From Actinomucor elegans (lineage: Eukaryota > Mucoromycota > Mucoromycetes > Mucorales > Mucoraceae): a DNA stretch of 64,000 nt. Below the pieces are notes generated by a model. The model did no database searches. It worked only from the letters and a program-made list of their open reading frames with translations, and was not told where the DNA came from. The stretch spans positions 789,055 to 853,054 of the forward strand of contig JAMSLZ010000013.1 of assembly GCA_026027325.1 (NCBI GenBank). Reading direction: 5' to 3'. Shown piece by piece: positions 50,051 to 61,103 of the stretch. Both the position numbers and the translations under genes were made by a program. Position 1 is the first letter of the stretch. Each line of letters begins with the position of its first letter.

Positions 50051-51860
50051 TGCGTCTAGAACACATATCTCGCGAAATATCGATTCCAAGAAGCTTCGTT
50101 GGTTTCTTTTTCGATACTTTTTTTTTTTAAATGATAGATTACTGTGAGTATTTTTTTATTATTATATATATACAAAAGCTAAATTAGTTTGGTTATTGTA
50201 CGACAATCAACTAGCGCGTGGCGAATCAGAACCTGATCTTGTAAATCATCATAGAAAACACAGAAGCGAGCTTGTTCGCAATAATGGCTCATTTTAATGA
50301 TATGTTTACATGTATACAACTATAAAAATCAATCTAACTATATTAATAAAGCGACCCTATTTTCTGTGCCCTCGAAAATGGATCAAGGCATTTTTTATAT
50401 ATAATTTACTTTTATGGGCAGTTCCTACAATCTTGCCAAACCATTTGCATCGTTCCATACCTGTTAAAGACACTAGCAGATACGTTTCAATTGAATCACC
50501 CCACGGACATTGGCTTCGACGCACTCACACTAAGAAAAAAAAGGTTAGACCCAATCTTATTTAACCTACGAAACGATTCAAGGGAAATCAAGCATTTTGA
50601 ACGTTTTTTTTTAAAAACCTAAATGAAGTTCATTTCATGCCATATATCCCCTAAACATCCATATTTAGCATCAAATCCGAGTCATAAATAAGAGTTGGAG
50701 GCCGAGAACACAAGCGGTGTATCACGTTCATTAATACTGGAATGCTGCAACTTTCTGAATTCTGGCCAAAAAAAGCCGCTAAAATAAGAATAAGCGGGAA
50801 GTCTAACCAGTTACATTCGGACTAACAATTATGACTACATCTGCACTATAACGTGTTTTGCTCATTTATAGCGAATCCGTACTAGTCTCAACTTGCTCGG
50901 ATGGAATAAACAACTATACTAGTTTAATTGGATAGCGGTCTTTAAACAATATCCTGCTACTGTTGTGCTGCTGCTGCTGCTCGATCCAAATCATCGAGAA
51001 CAAAATCCCAACTAGGTCAACAATGAGCCGAAATCAAGCTTTAAATTCCGGGAAATATAGAGAGCAAACAGTATGCTTTAAGATCCAACGGCCGATATAA
51101 CTATGCATTGGCCGATACAGCACTAACGAGTTCCGATCATAGAATGTTTTTATCCCATGAGCACAATTTTCTTTTCTACATTACTACAAAATATGTATTA
51201 AGTAAACAGTATTCTTTATTTCCTAAACATTCTATTAAGTGCGTAAGGGGGGCAAATATGCTGCGGTGTTCCTGTAACTAGGATTCCTTTATTTTTTCTA
51301 GTTTTAAGGAACCAAAAATTAATTTATGCAAATGTGTCATTTCATTGGCCAATGACTATTGAATATAACTGTCCGAATCACCAGGAGGAGGGAAATATTG
51401 AGTCTTATTGAATTTTACATAAATAAAAATTCAATCCTATTTAATGGAAATGATTATCAGTGAAAATTCAACGAAAATAATTTAATATTATATTCAGTGC
51501 ATATTATTATGAGTAAATTATATCATTCTATTTAATAAGAGCATAACAATCAATAAACTCAACTCTTAAAGATCTGCTGGTACTGGAGACGTTTACTATC
51601 AATATACAAACCAGAATAGACAACCTACACTTCAAAGCTCGTCTTTTTATGATTATTGGTGGAATTCCAACAGTGGGGGGATTTTGTAATTATACTAGCC
51701 ATACATCTTAATCTGGTTGCCGTGTATATGCTGCAAAGAAAACACAATTAATGAATCCCGTAGACTCGTACACTGGTAATTTTTTTTAGATAATTCTAGA
51801 TCTGCAACCGCCATTATAAACGGCATTCTAAATATATATAGATGATATATACATATATAT
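49622..51860. other. gene-free region with long homopolymers
   Basis: T-runs at 49704-49718, 49838-49854 and 50010-50040. Two frames were weighed: plus 50310-50564 and a 37-codon minus frame ending at 50179. Neither has recognisable domains. A CTGCTG repeat is at 50970-50982. No supported gene. Confidence 0.4.
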
Positions 51861-51864
51861 GCTC

Positions 51865-52880
51865 TTTAGATCTAGCTCGTCAAGCAGATGATTCTCGTAG
51901 TGCTAACTGGAATGATTTTATTGTGCCAACTACACTCGTGGAAACCTTTGAAAGCATTACGACGCCTGATACAATAAGGGACGTGACAGGTTGCTGCGAA
52001 AATCAAAGCTATTAATTGATATAAGGAAGGCATTTCTTGTAAAAAACGAAACTTAGTATATGCACTACTAGTGCTAACAAAGGCTTGTAAGCACTCTCAA
52101 AAGTCTAGCATTTCCGATGTTGATCTTAATGAAATTAACAGGTATAACACTCAATTATTTAAAATGAGCACTGTATTCACTGGATTGATAAACATGGTTC
52201 TTTTTCAATATATGCGTGCAGATATGGTGCAGGTTCTTAAAAAAAACATCAAAGGTTATCCGCCTTTAATAGTAAACAACATTATTTATCATATATTCTA
52301 TTCATCGTAAGAGACCTTGATCCAATGAGATTAATTAGTGCACTGTCATTCGAACAATCAATAAGGATAATTAACAAGCGCATCAAGTCTTCATCAAACC
52401 CAGGAAAAAAAAATATTGTAAACGAAGTGCTTAATTATGACCAATCTTCAAATTTTGAATGGCAAGGTGTCAGTGATAGGCCTTCTATTCATTTCGTGGG
52501 GAAATTTTTTGGAGACTTGATAGAGGCATCTAGGATAGAGAATCTCTTGAAAGCGTACTGTCTCAAGAACTATATTAATATACGGATAAGTAGTTCGTCA
52601 GCAATCAAGATAATTAATACATATACGATATTCGAACAAGCCAAATTCACCGGTCGGTAAAGTTGGCTAGAGATACTAATAGACCCGAATGGATAAGTGC
52701 AGAAGTGCAGGACTCTATCTATAGCAAAAATGGCATAAGACTCAAATTCTGCTTTCTGAAAAAAAAGTCCATATGGAGTGAAACAAGTCTAGGTCTTGTT
52801 CAAGTTGCCTACAGTATACTTTCTGATGTGCCAAAGGAGATATATTATTTTAGCTGTGAAAAGAAGAATATGATATAGGA
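51865..52880 (+). pseudogene. possible decayed ORF, unknown family
   Basis: Protein-like phrases follow each other on plus, in shifting frames: ANWNDFIVPTTLVETFESIT (~51905), then VYALLVLTKACKHSQKSSIS (~52060), then a 111-codon frame at 52325-52660 with FVGKFFGDLIEASRIENLL, then RPEWISAEVQDSIYSKNGIR (~52685). Stops separate them. The text looks once-coding, but I cannot name the family; a multi-copy mobile or accessory ORF of this genome is the likeliest origin. Confidence 0.3.
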
Positions 52881-54022
52881 GGTGGTTCTTTAAATTATGT
52901 ATTAAACTACGCTAGTCTGATAGATTCTATACTTTATGAACGTATAAATCACTTCGCTTAGAACAATTAATATAGTACTAATAAACAAGATATCTTTATT
53001 ATCATTTTTATCCTACTTTTTAATTCAATGAAATCGATTATTTATTATACTCAATGAAAGATACACGAGATTTATGATTGTGAATATTATATTCAATGAA
53101 TTTCATCAATCAATTATTTTCAAAGAAAATTTAGTCATTCAATGAGATTTAATATTTCCTCTCACAGTGTCTGGATCTTCCCATAGTGTATGGACAAATA
53201 CAAGAACATATCTATATCAACATCTAGAATGCCGCTTGCTCTGGCTGCTGAACATAGAGAAAAATATTGCCTTTCAGGTAAACATATTGTTATATCGACA
53301 TGCGTTTTTTGGAAAGTTCTAAAACTATCTGAGGATATAACATTTAGTGTCTCAGGTACCCGATTTTTCTGTTCATTTTCTTATGGAACATATACTATTC
53401 AAAAGAGAATCGAGCATATTACAAGATCAATGAAGGCCTTAAATTATCAAATTATAATTACTTCGTTTTAAAGCCATTGTTTCGGGTCCTTGTGTATGTA
53501 CAAATTGCCAGCTTAGAAAATTGACGCATTACATCGTCCAACATAACCAATCTCGACCGATTTCGGTCAAATACCACATCAAATTAGTAGTCTATGTTCA
53601 AAATGAGCAACTACATCTGATAAATCTCGAGATACACTCCACCGCTTCTATTAGCGCAAAATCTGTATTGACAATTCATGACGTCTATGATCCAAACAAT
53701 AGTCTTTTTTTCCCCTTTACGTCGAGCTTTCTTGATTAAAGTGATCAAGAGGAAACGGTTTGTTAAAAACAACTTGCAATATAAACCTTTTGAAACGTTC
53801 GCAAGAAATGTGTCATGATGAATTAAGTAGCACAGTCTATATCCCATTCACTCTAGCCCATGGCGGTAGATGTTTTGTAAATTAATCATGACATACCTTC
53901 TACTACTAAAATATGACAGTATAATTGATATATTTTTTGTGTGCTCATAAATGAACCAGTTAGTTAGTATGACCATCTTTCTGTCTTTTTTATTATTTAT
54001 TTCAAGTCTGTTTTTACTGTGA
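52881..54022. other. gene-free stretch upstream of RBR gene
   Basis: Contains a reverse dispersed-motif copy at 53545-53635 (TTTCGGTCAAATACCACATC then AAATTAGTAGTCTATGTTCA). A plus-strand frame at 53190-53471 has no recognisable pattern. Confidence 0.45.
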
Positions 54023-55142
54023 ATGTCTTCCTTCCTCAAACTCTTTAACAAAATGTCTATTACCAGTAGTAATCCTTTTTCGCAACCAAATCAAGCTGCT
54101 TCTCAACCTGCATACCAAGTGTCTGAATGGAATTATGATGGTGGTGGTGGTATTGTGATGGCGGGTCACAAAAGAAAAAGAACCCCTTTTGAATGCATCA
54201 TCTGTATGATCTCTTACAAGGTTAATATCCCTCACAGTACTACCAAATGTGATCATTCTGTCTGTCGCGAATGTGTACGCAAATATTTCAATGGTGCACT
54301 GAAAGATCACCGTTATACCTCCTATGAAACAGTTGAATGCCCAAGTCCTGGTTGCAACGAGCTCTTTGTTACCCAAGAAGCACTTCAAGCGTTCTTTACG
54401 CAAGCCGAGATTAAACGTTGGTGGAATTCTGCCATTTTAAAGACGTTTGTTCACAACAAGGTTGGTTTTTTTTTTCATGTTGATTTATTGAATGATGATA
54501 TACTGACAAAAGTTAAATGATAGGTCCACTGCCCTCTGCCAGGTTGTAAGGCCGTTTTTGATGCTGATATTAAGCATATGAAGCAATGCACATTTTCTGA
54601 ATGTTACGAGTGCCGTCGAGGTTTCTGTATCGCATGTCAAAGCGCTTGGCATCCTGGTATGATGTTTCGTTATAGATAATGTGCTCGAAACACTAAATAG
54701 TGTATGTAGGAGTGATCAAGATCATTAATGATGAAGAAGATGTGAAAAAGACCCTGAAGAAAGCAGAAACAAGTAACTGGACTCGTTGCCCTAAATGCGA
54801 TCATTTGGTTGAGAAAGTCGTAAATACAAGCTAGAATATCTTGTTTAACTGATTGATTAAGCTTACACTTTTATTTATTTATATACATACATATATATAT
54901 ATATATCAGAGCGGATGCACTACGATGAGATGCGCATGTGGTACTATATTGTAAGTGAAAAAAAAAGTTAAGCTTATACAGCGTTATTCACCCTTTTATA
55001 ACATGATAGTTGTTATCGTTGTGGAGGGTTTTCTATTGACCATTACTGTGTTAATCGATGTCAAGCGTACAGCTTAGAAGAGTTGAGTAATGCACGTAAA
55101 CCAATGTTTGATCATACAAAAAAGCCGCGTCGAACCGTTTAA
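54023..55142 (+). CDS. RBR (RING-IBR-RING) E3 ubiquitin ligase
   Basis: Ubiquitin ligase that, by family, forms a thioester on a RING2 cysteine. Exons: 54023-54460, 54524-54656, 54710-54816, 54910-54950, 55010-55142; 283 residues. RING1 starts with CIIC (Cys 58/61) and continues KCDHSVCRECVRKYF and ECPSPGC. The IBR has HCPLPGCKAVF and CRRGFCIACQSAWH. RING2 has RCPKCDHLVEK, then SGCTTMRC, whose last Cys is the predicted catalytic one, and CACGTIFCYRCGG. The start could also be the second ATG (residue 11). The protein is short, with little beyond the RBR core and a basic tail (KKPRRTV). Substrate unknown. A broken copy of exons 2-5 lies at 57612-58046. Confidence 0.93.
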
Positions 55143-56160
55143 AAGAAAAATAAAAAGGAATTCTTGTACTTGTTGTACGATGCGAAACGTTTGATTGAAT
55201 TCTTCCTGTTCTCTCATAAAACATTTGCTATTATACTACATGTCACTTTAAAACAGCCTGGTTTGCTTTCAAACATGTTCAGTATATTTTAGCTGCGCGC
55301 TCATATATTAATAATTGAATTGTCAAACAGCTCTTAAGTAACTCGACTACTTTTGCGCTTTAGCAACTCAAGACAAGTATACCCCTTAATGTCGTCTACT
55401 GGTTTTCTCTCAAATGCATATATCGGATTAAACCCTGAGCACTAACTATTATTTTTGATTGATGAAACTATTTATATGCATATTAAGTATATTAATAAAC
55501 TCTGCACAGAGCTTCAATATGCATCGAACAATGCCTAGATTGTATGAAAAAAGTCCTATTTCTGTTTAGAGTAGATTTGAAAAAAGTACTAATATTCAAT
55601 TTAAAAAGAAAATGCAACAATATAATACAAATGAACCAGAATTTATTAGAAGTATCTCTGAACCAAAAGAGCTCTTAAAAACTGCAACAAATAAGCCGCT
55701 TTTCTAAACATCTAATATAGCTCCACTAAACTTCATTAGTTTACTAAAACCCGCCTGATTCCTCTAAACCAAATTCTATTATTTTTGCAGCAATCAAGAC
55801 CACCATGCATAAACTGAAAAGTGTAAAAACAAAGTTACACATCTAAAATGGGTGTTTTTGTAGTTTTGTTGAAGTGAAAACATTAACCTGCTTTAGTGTT
55901 TTTGGGTAGTAAGAAGCGAGTAAAAGAGAAAGAGGAATACATGAAAGATGCATTATTTGGTGAACTTGTCTGTATTACTTTTCCTGTTTAATAAACCTTG
56001 CAAGCTAAAAAGTTGTCGCTTGCATGGCCTTTTTATTTATTTATTTCCGATGTCTTTAGTGTGTCCATAAAAGCTCGTTTTGGCTATATCTCAATGAATA
56101 TTTTTCATTTTAGGGATGCTCTCTAAATTGCAAACATTTTTCGTAAACTTATAGATTTAA
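55143..56160. other. gene-free stretch
   Basis: AT-rich; no supported gene or named repeat. It separates the RBR gene from an array of dispersed motif copies. Confidence 0.4.
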
Positions 56161-56164
56161 TGAT

Positions 56165-57295
56165 CAATAAATCTCTCAATTGATTCTGGTTAAATGTCAC
56201 ATCTAATTATCATTCCATACTCAGAACAATTTTCTGAGCCTACTAGATCTATTAGCTAACTGGAATATAAAAGGTGTATTATACATAATAGCCCATAATA
56301 TACTCATATTTCTTGTAAATTAGCGCTAATGATCCCTAAATCTCTAGTCCGATCCAAATTTAATCTTTCATTTGCTTACTAGTAAAAGTTTAGAACAAAT
56401 TGTACATCTATTAGAATTTCTATTTAACTAAAACACGAGCACCATATTGTGATAGCCAGTAATGCATAAATATATACATAGAATTATGGGTCTTTACGCA
56501 GATTCAGGCCGAATATCGCATCGAATACGCAGAGTATTCTCAAAATAAGCTTTTGCGCCTATTAGGAATTTCTATTAAAAAATATTACTAGATAACAACT
56601 TTATTAGCTGGTCATATCCAAGCTAAATTAGTAAAACCACATTGTTTTTAGTTTCCGAGCTATTCTTAAAAAAGTACCCTAGACATCATGGTCATATATA
56701 TCATAAAGGCTTAGATTATCTCCTCCCCAATAGCCCAACGACTGGTATTTATGACTTTCATCGAAGATTTAGGTAATTTGATACCTGGATGACGCATAAA
56801 AAGAAAGTATTTGAAAATTAACCCCTTAAGACTATGCATAATTTTTTTTATGGAAATCTTCATTCTATCTCAACTAAATCCAGTTTACTACCACATCAGA
56901 TGGTTAGAGTATGCGCAAAAAAAAAGCGCTACATCTACTAGAGACATTATTTGTCTGAAATACAACAAGTACATTACATTTGATAGATGCATTCTAAATT
57001 ACTTGTATTTCATGAAGACTATCTAATGATCGATTAATGGCCAATCCCGGTTTAATATCGCATTGGATAATTATTACGATTCTCGTTCAGAATAAGCTGC
57101 TCCGTCTACTAGGATCTCTATCTAACCAGAGCGCAACACATATTATGATTTAACGAGCAATAATATACTACATGAATTTCATGCTAAACTGATCCAATAA
57201 TTAATAGATCTCTTAAGAGATCCTAGTCAAAAATTAAATCTAATATGCGCCTTGTGCTTAGAATGAGCTGCTGAATCTATTTTTGTGCTTACATG
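56165..57295 (-). repeat. loose array of four dispersed motif copies
   Basis: Reverse-oriented copies at 56165-56260, 56495-56575, 57030-57125 and 57195-57290. At least two carry a longer shared right side: ATCTATTAGCTAACTGGAAT at 56247 and ATCTCTATCTAACCAGAGCG at 57113, each followed by a tract around ATTAT..AATATACT. So the unit here is at least ~200 bases, repeated in the same direction. Confidence 0.5.
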
Positions 57296-57611
57296 ATCGA
57301 TGACCTGATTGTGTACTGGAACCGCGCCAGGACTAAAAAAAAAGAAAAAAAAAGCAAATTTATAGTATTTCCAATTTCTACAATGAAATTTTCGCCAAAA
57401 TGCTGTAGAAAGACTATACAAAAACAAGTGCTGCCTCATTATACTCCAGTCTTCGAAAAAGAATGAGCAGGATCCCTAAGAATGAGTTGCAAAAGAGAGG
57501 GAGAAAGAGAAATTTGTTTTGAATATAACAATAAGAGTCTTTTTTTTTATTTTATTTTTTTGGTTGGGAGACAGATTTTTAATACTGGCATCGGGTGTAC
57601 TAATGTCTACT

Positions 57612-58046
57612 GTATGCTGCGAATGATGTCGGGGTTTCTGTATTGCCTGTCAAAGCGCTTGGCATCCTGGCATGTTTCTTTTTTGTACAACGCGCACATT
57701 TTCTCGGGGCACTAAATAGCGTTTTGTACAAGTTCGATCAACAACGATCTATAGGGTCAAAGCATGAAAATGATCTTGAAAAAAAAAAGGGCAGAGATAA
57801 ATATTTAGACTCGATCTATTAACTGTGATCATTTGTGAGAAAGAACCAAGCGCATCTAATAGAATGCCATGTTTGAAGCAACTGTACTACGATGATATGC
57901 GCTGGTGGCACTAACTATTCACTTCGAGTCACTTTCTGATCCATTGTAGATCCATTTTTTTGTATATGATAGTTACTATCATTGATTTATTTTTTTATGC
58001 TGGTTACTGTTGTGCTAACCGGTGCTATAGTAAAGCGTAATTAAAT
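57612..58046 (+). pseudogene. truncated duplicate of the RBR E3 gene
   Basis: Nucleotide text parallels exons 2-5 and the introns of the RBR gene at 54596-55075. Nearly identical anchor: GTCAAAGCGCTTGGCATCCT at 57649 against 54637. Intron anchor CACTAAATAG is shared (57708 and 54691), then ACGATGATATGCGC against the RING2 exon, and TTACTGTTGTGCTAACCGGTG against the last exon. Frameshifts and stops destroy the frame and the RING1 part is absent. Shared intron sequence shows duplication at DNA level, not through RNA. Confidence 0.8.
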
Positions 58047-58293
58047 GCTTCAAAAAAGCGTTGAACTTGAACAAATAAACTATCTAGTATCTTCTGTGAA
58101 ACTTTTTCAAACTACGCCGTAGCCTTATTAAATCCCAACCTTTGTCAAAAAAAAAACATTTTTTTTTCTTCCTCTTTCTTATTTTTTCTTGTACAAAAGG
58201 CTATAAGAAAAAGCCAACAAAGAACAAAGTCTTTACAAGCTTGCTACCCTAACCAAAAGAGTCTTTTAGCACCTTATACAATTAAAAAGAATA

Positions 58294-59032
58294 ATGTCTA
58301 ATAACGGTTTGACAGCGGATCATAAGCAGACAGAAACAACAAACAGCAAATTACCACCACCTTCTGCTCTTTTTGATTCCAATTACTACGCTAAAAGACC
58401 CAAGAGCCCTCCAGTCATGATGAGTGAGCCCTTGTCTCCAAATTCAAGACAAGTATATATCCTTCCTCCTCCTTCTTCACTGCCTGGCTATCATCATCTT
58501 CCTCCTCCTCCTTCTCAGCAAGCAACACCACCAGCACCACCACAAACCAATCATCATGGTTACTTTTACCATCAGTCTAATGAATATCACCCTCAGTACT
58601 ATTATCCTAGTCCTGCAACTACGCCTGGAAGCAAGAGAGAATCTACCATGAATTACAGTCATAATAGCAGTAAAAAACGAGCTAAAAAGAATACAACCAA
58701 TGATGACATTTCAGCAGCCGCAGCTACTCTGGCTTCTTTTGCTTCCTCAAATGATGATGATGATGAAGAAGAAGAAGAAGAAGAAGAAGAAGAACCAGTA
58801 AAAAGACGACAAACTAAGAAGAAGAGACAATACAGAAGACACATCAAGGATGATCAACTGTTATCAAAGCAACAGGAAAATCAAGTCTTGGAGGTAAAAC
58901 AAACAAAAGAAAAATTTTTTTTCTGGTCTGTAACAAACTTTTTTTTTTTTTTTTTTTTTATTTATTTAGGCTGCCCGAATTTTGATGGATATCTCACGAT
59001 GCGTTGTTCGACAAGTTAGTGTAGCTCATTAA
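58294..59032 (+). CDS. proline-rich/acidic nuclear-type protein, unknown
   Basis: Two exons, 58294-58893 and 58970-59032 (intron GTAAAA..TTTAG with a long T-run); 220 residues. In order: an N-terminal polar part; a Pro/His/Tyr-rich middle with PPPSSLPGYHHLPPPPSQQ; a basic cluster SSKKRAKK; an Ala-rich phrase; a run of Asp/Glu (DDDDEEEEEEEEEE); a second basic cluster RRQTKKKRQYRRH; and the C-terminal helix ARILMDISRCVVRQVS completed by exon 2. Basic clusters plus low complexity suggest a nuclear regulator, but no DNA-binding domain is recognised. A CT-rich leader (~58165-58195) supports transcription. Confidence 0.7.
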
Positions 59033-61103
59033 ACCATGAAAAGTATAAAAAAAAAATTGTATATAGTGTAGTATGTTTGATTGTCAAATAAAAAGATATC
59101 GGGACTATCCATTGTCTCACTTATAAATATTTTTGATTCTATTCACTAGGATATGATATCATTGATGATTGTATGTTTTATGCTTCGGAACCAAAAAAGA
59201 GAGCACTAATACTTTAGACTAATCATTATATAATTTTTCTATGGATGTGGTACTTTTTATATGATAGGTGCTCGAACCTGCCTTCTTTAGCAACGATAAC
59301 AATAATCTGAGCTAAAAAAAAAAAAAAAAAAAAAAAATTAGTACATTCAAACCGGTACTGCGGTACACAGAGAGCCCATCATCAAAATAAATAATATATG
59401 TCACTTGGCTTGAAGTTTTTTGTTGTTGTTGCTGCTGCTTGTTCCCAGCCAGATCACTCAGTGATACACATAGAAAAAAGCCTTCCTCCAATTATTTGAC
59501 AAGTAAATATTATAATGCAAATAATGAACTTAATACAATAAACGAAACAGAAATAGATCAAAGATTATACCAGATACAACGATTCATTCTGATCATGAAC
59601 CATTAATCAAATGCGACATTTAGCCGAGATCAGCCAAAAAATTCAGTGTTCGATTGGTCCGCTTATAAGCATTTTCGATGTCAATTTTTTGAACCTAGTA
59701 ACAAAATCGGTCCATAAAAAATGGAATTTAGTTCTTAAAAGAGGACAAAAGACACGGATTAGCAAATTAAGCAACCAATAAAAATTGTAAACAATTGTAT
59801 TTTATTGCAAGTGATACTCTTTTTTGATGGAAAAGTATTAAAGAAGTCTTGGAATAAACAGTAAGAACTCTAAACTGTCGGAGCATTATAACATTTTATT
59901 AAGAGAAGCTATAGTTCTAAAAGTATAATCTTCTAGACAAACGTTTTCATGTTAAATAAATCTCCAAAAAAAAAAGAACTTAATACCTTGGTTCACTGCT
60001 GATTTACCGAATTGTTTATATAATTTAAATCATCTTGCCATGAGTATTCATGATGCAATATTTCAATATCAGGTACCAATGAAGTATTATCGGATATTTA
60101 ATATTTGACCCTCTACACCAAAAACTAAATTTCTTAGCAAAAAAAAAAAAAAAAGGAAATCATGCAGAATATGCCGAGTGTTAATTTGGAACCTCGATTC
60201 GTGAACAAAATTTGTAGAAAGTTAGACGCTATTTTTACTATCCCAAGCTTTGCATCATAGTAAAAAGAAAAAATATAGAGTCATACGAGAAAAAGAAAGT
60301 ACTATCGGAGTTCTATATTGCTTTTCATCAGATTGAGTGTATCTCTTCGAAAGTGAATGCAATAATAGAAAGCGTGTGCTAAGCTCTATCAATAGCTCAT
60401 AAACAACATAATCATCTCTGCTAATTGGTTATCAAGATAGGCTTATTTTATTTCTCGGGTTTCGTCAAAAATTTTATGGATTTTAAGTCTTAGTTTTTAT
60501 TCTTTATTGAATTCAGCATCTCAGTAAAGACTATGATTATTCTTTGTAATACAGAGATATTCTGAAGTGATTATACAGTGAATTATTACATAGATAAGCC
60601 TATGTGCCATATAAGGTATACAATAATTGCATTGGATCAGTGCATAACATTGTAAAAAGTATAATGTAATACTTTAGACGTTCTCGCTCATTCTTAGTAT
60701 GATATTTGCGATTTGATCATGTTTTTTTTCGGTTCACTACTATATCAACTATAGTCAGAATCGCACAGAATTTATTGCTCCTACAAAAAGGCCGTATCAG
60801 ATATTGGAACAAAAAGTTCTGAAAAGTTTCCATTGAATCAAAATGTCAGAGCTTTTTAAATATTCTGTAACACGTTTATGCCCGAATATCTTGTTAACCG
60901 GATAATTAATGTTTCGGGAAAGGTTCTTATTCAAGTTTCCGGGAACTATAACTATGTATGTTTATTTGATCTCGATCTCGGAAACATATAATCGTATAGA
61001 TGCTGCTTGAATATGAATACGAACAGGCTATTTAAACAAATATTTCCTACCTCTTCTTTTGCTCTTGTTCATCTTGTTTTATACTTGTGTTAGTGATATA
61101 CAA
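59033..61103. other. 2 kb gene-free region
   Basis: A forward dispersed-motif copy at 59586-59645 (CTGATCATGAACCATTAATC then AAATGCGACATTTAGCCGAG). A-runs at 59314-59336 and 60140-60153, and a GTTGTTGTTGCTGCTGC run at ~59422. No gene is supported before the GH9 start at 61104. Confidence 0.45.

Noticed and set aside
50179..50292. Minus-strand 37-codon frame with protein-like text (FCVFYDDLQDQVLIRHALV)
   Set aside because: Too short, no family recognised and no splice partners seen; left unannotated though it may deserve a transcript check.
50310..50564. Plus-strand 84-codon frame
   Set aside because: Low-complexity hydrophobic and basic text with no domain and AT-rich composition like the surrounding spacer.
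53190..53471. Plus-strand 93-codon frame
   Set aside because: No family, no splice context; sits next to other decayed text and a dispersed repeat.
58659..58847. Antisense Ser-rich frame in the proline-rich gene
   Set aside because: Shadow of the Asp/Glu codon run.
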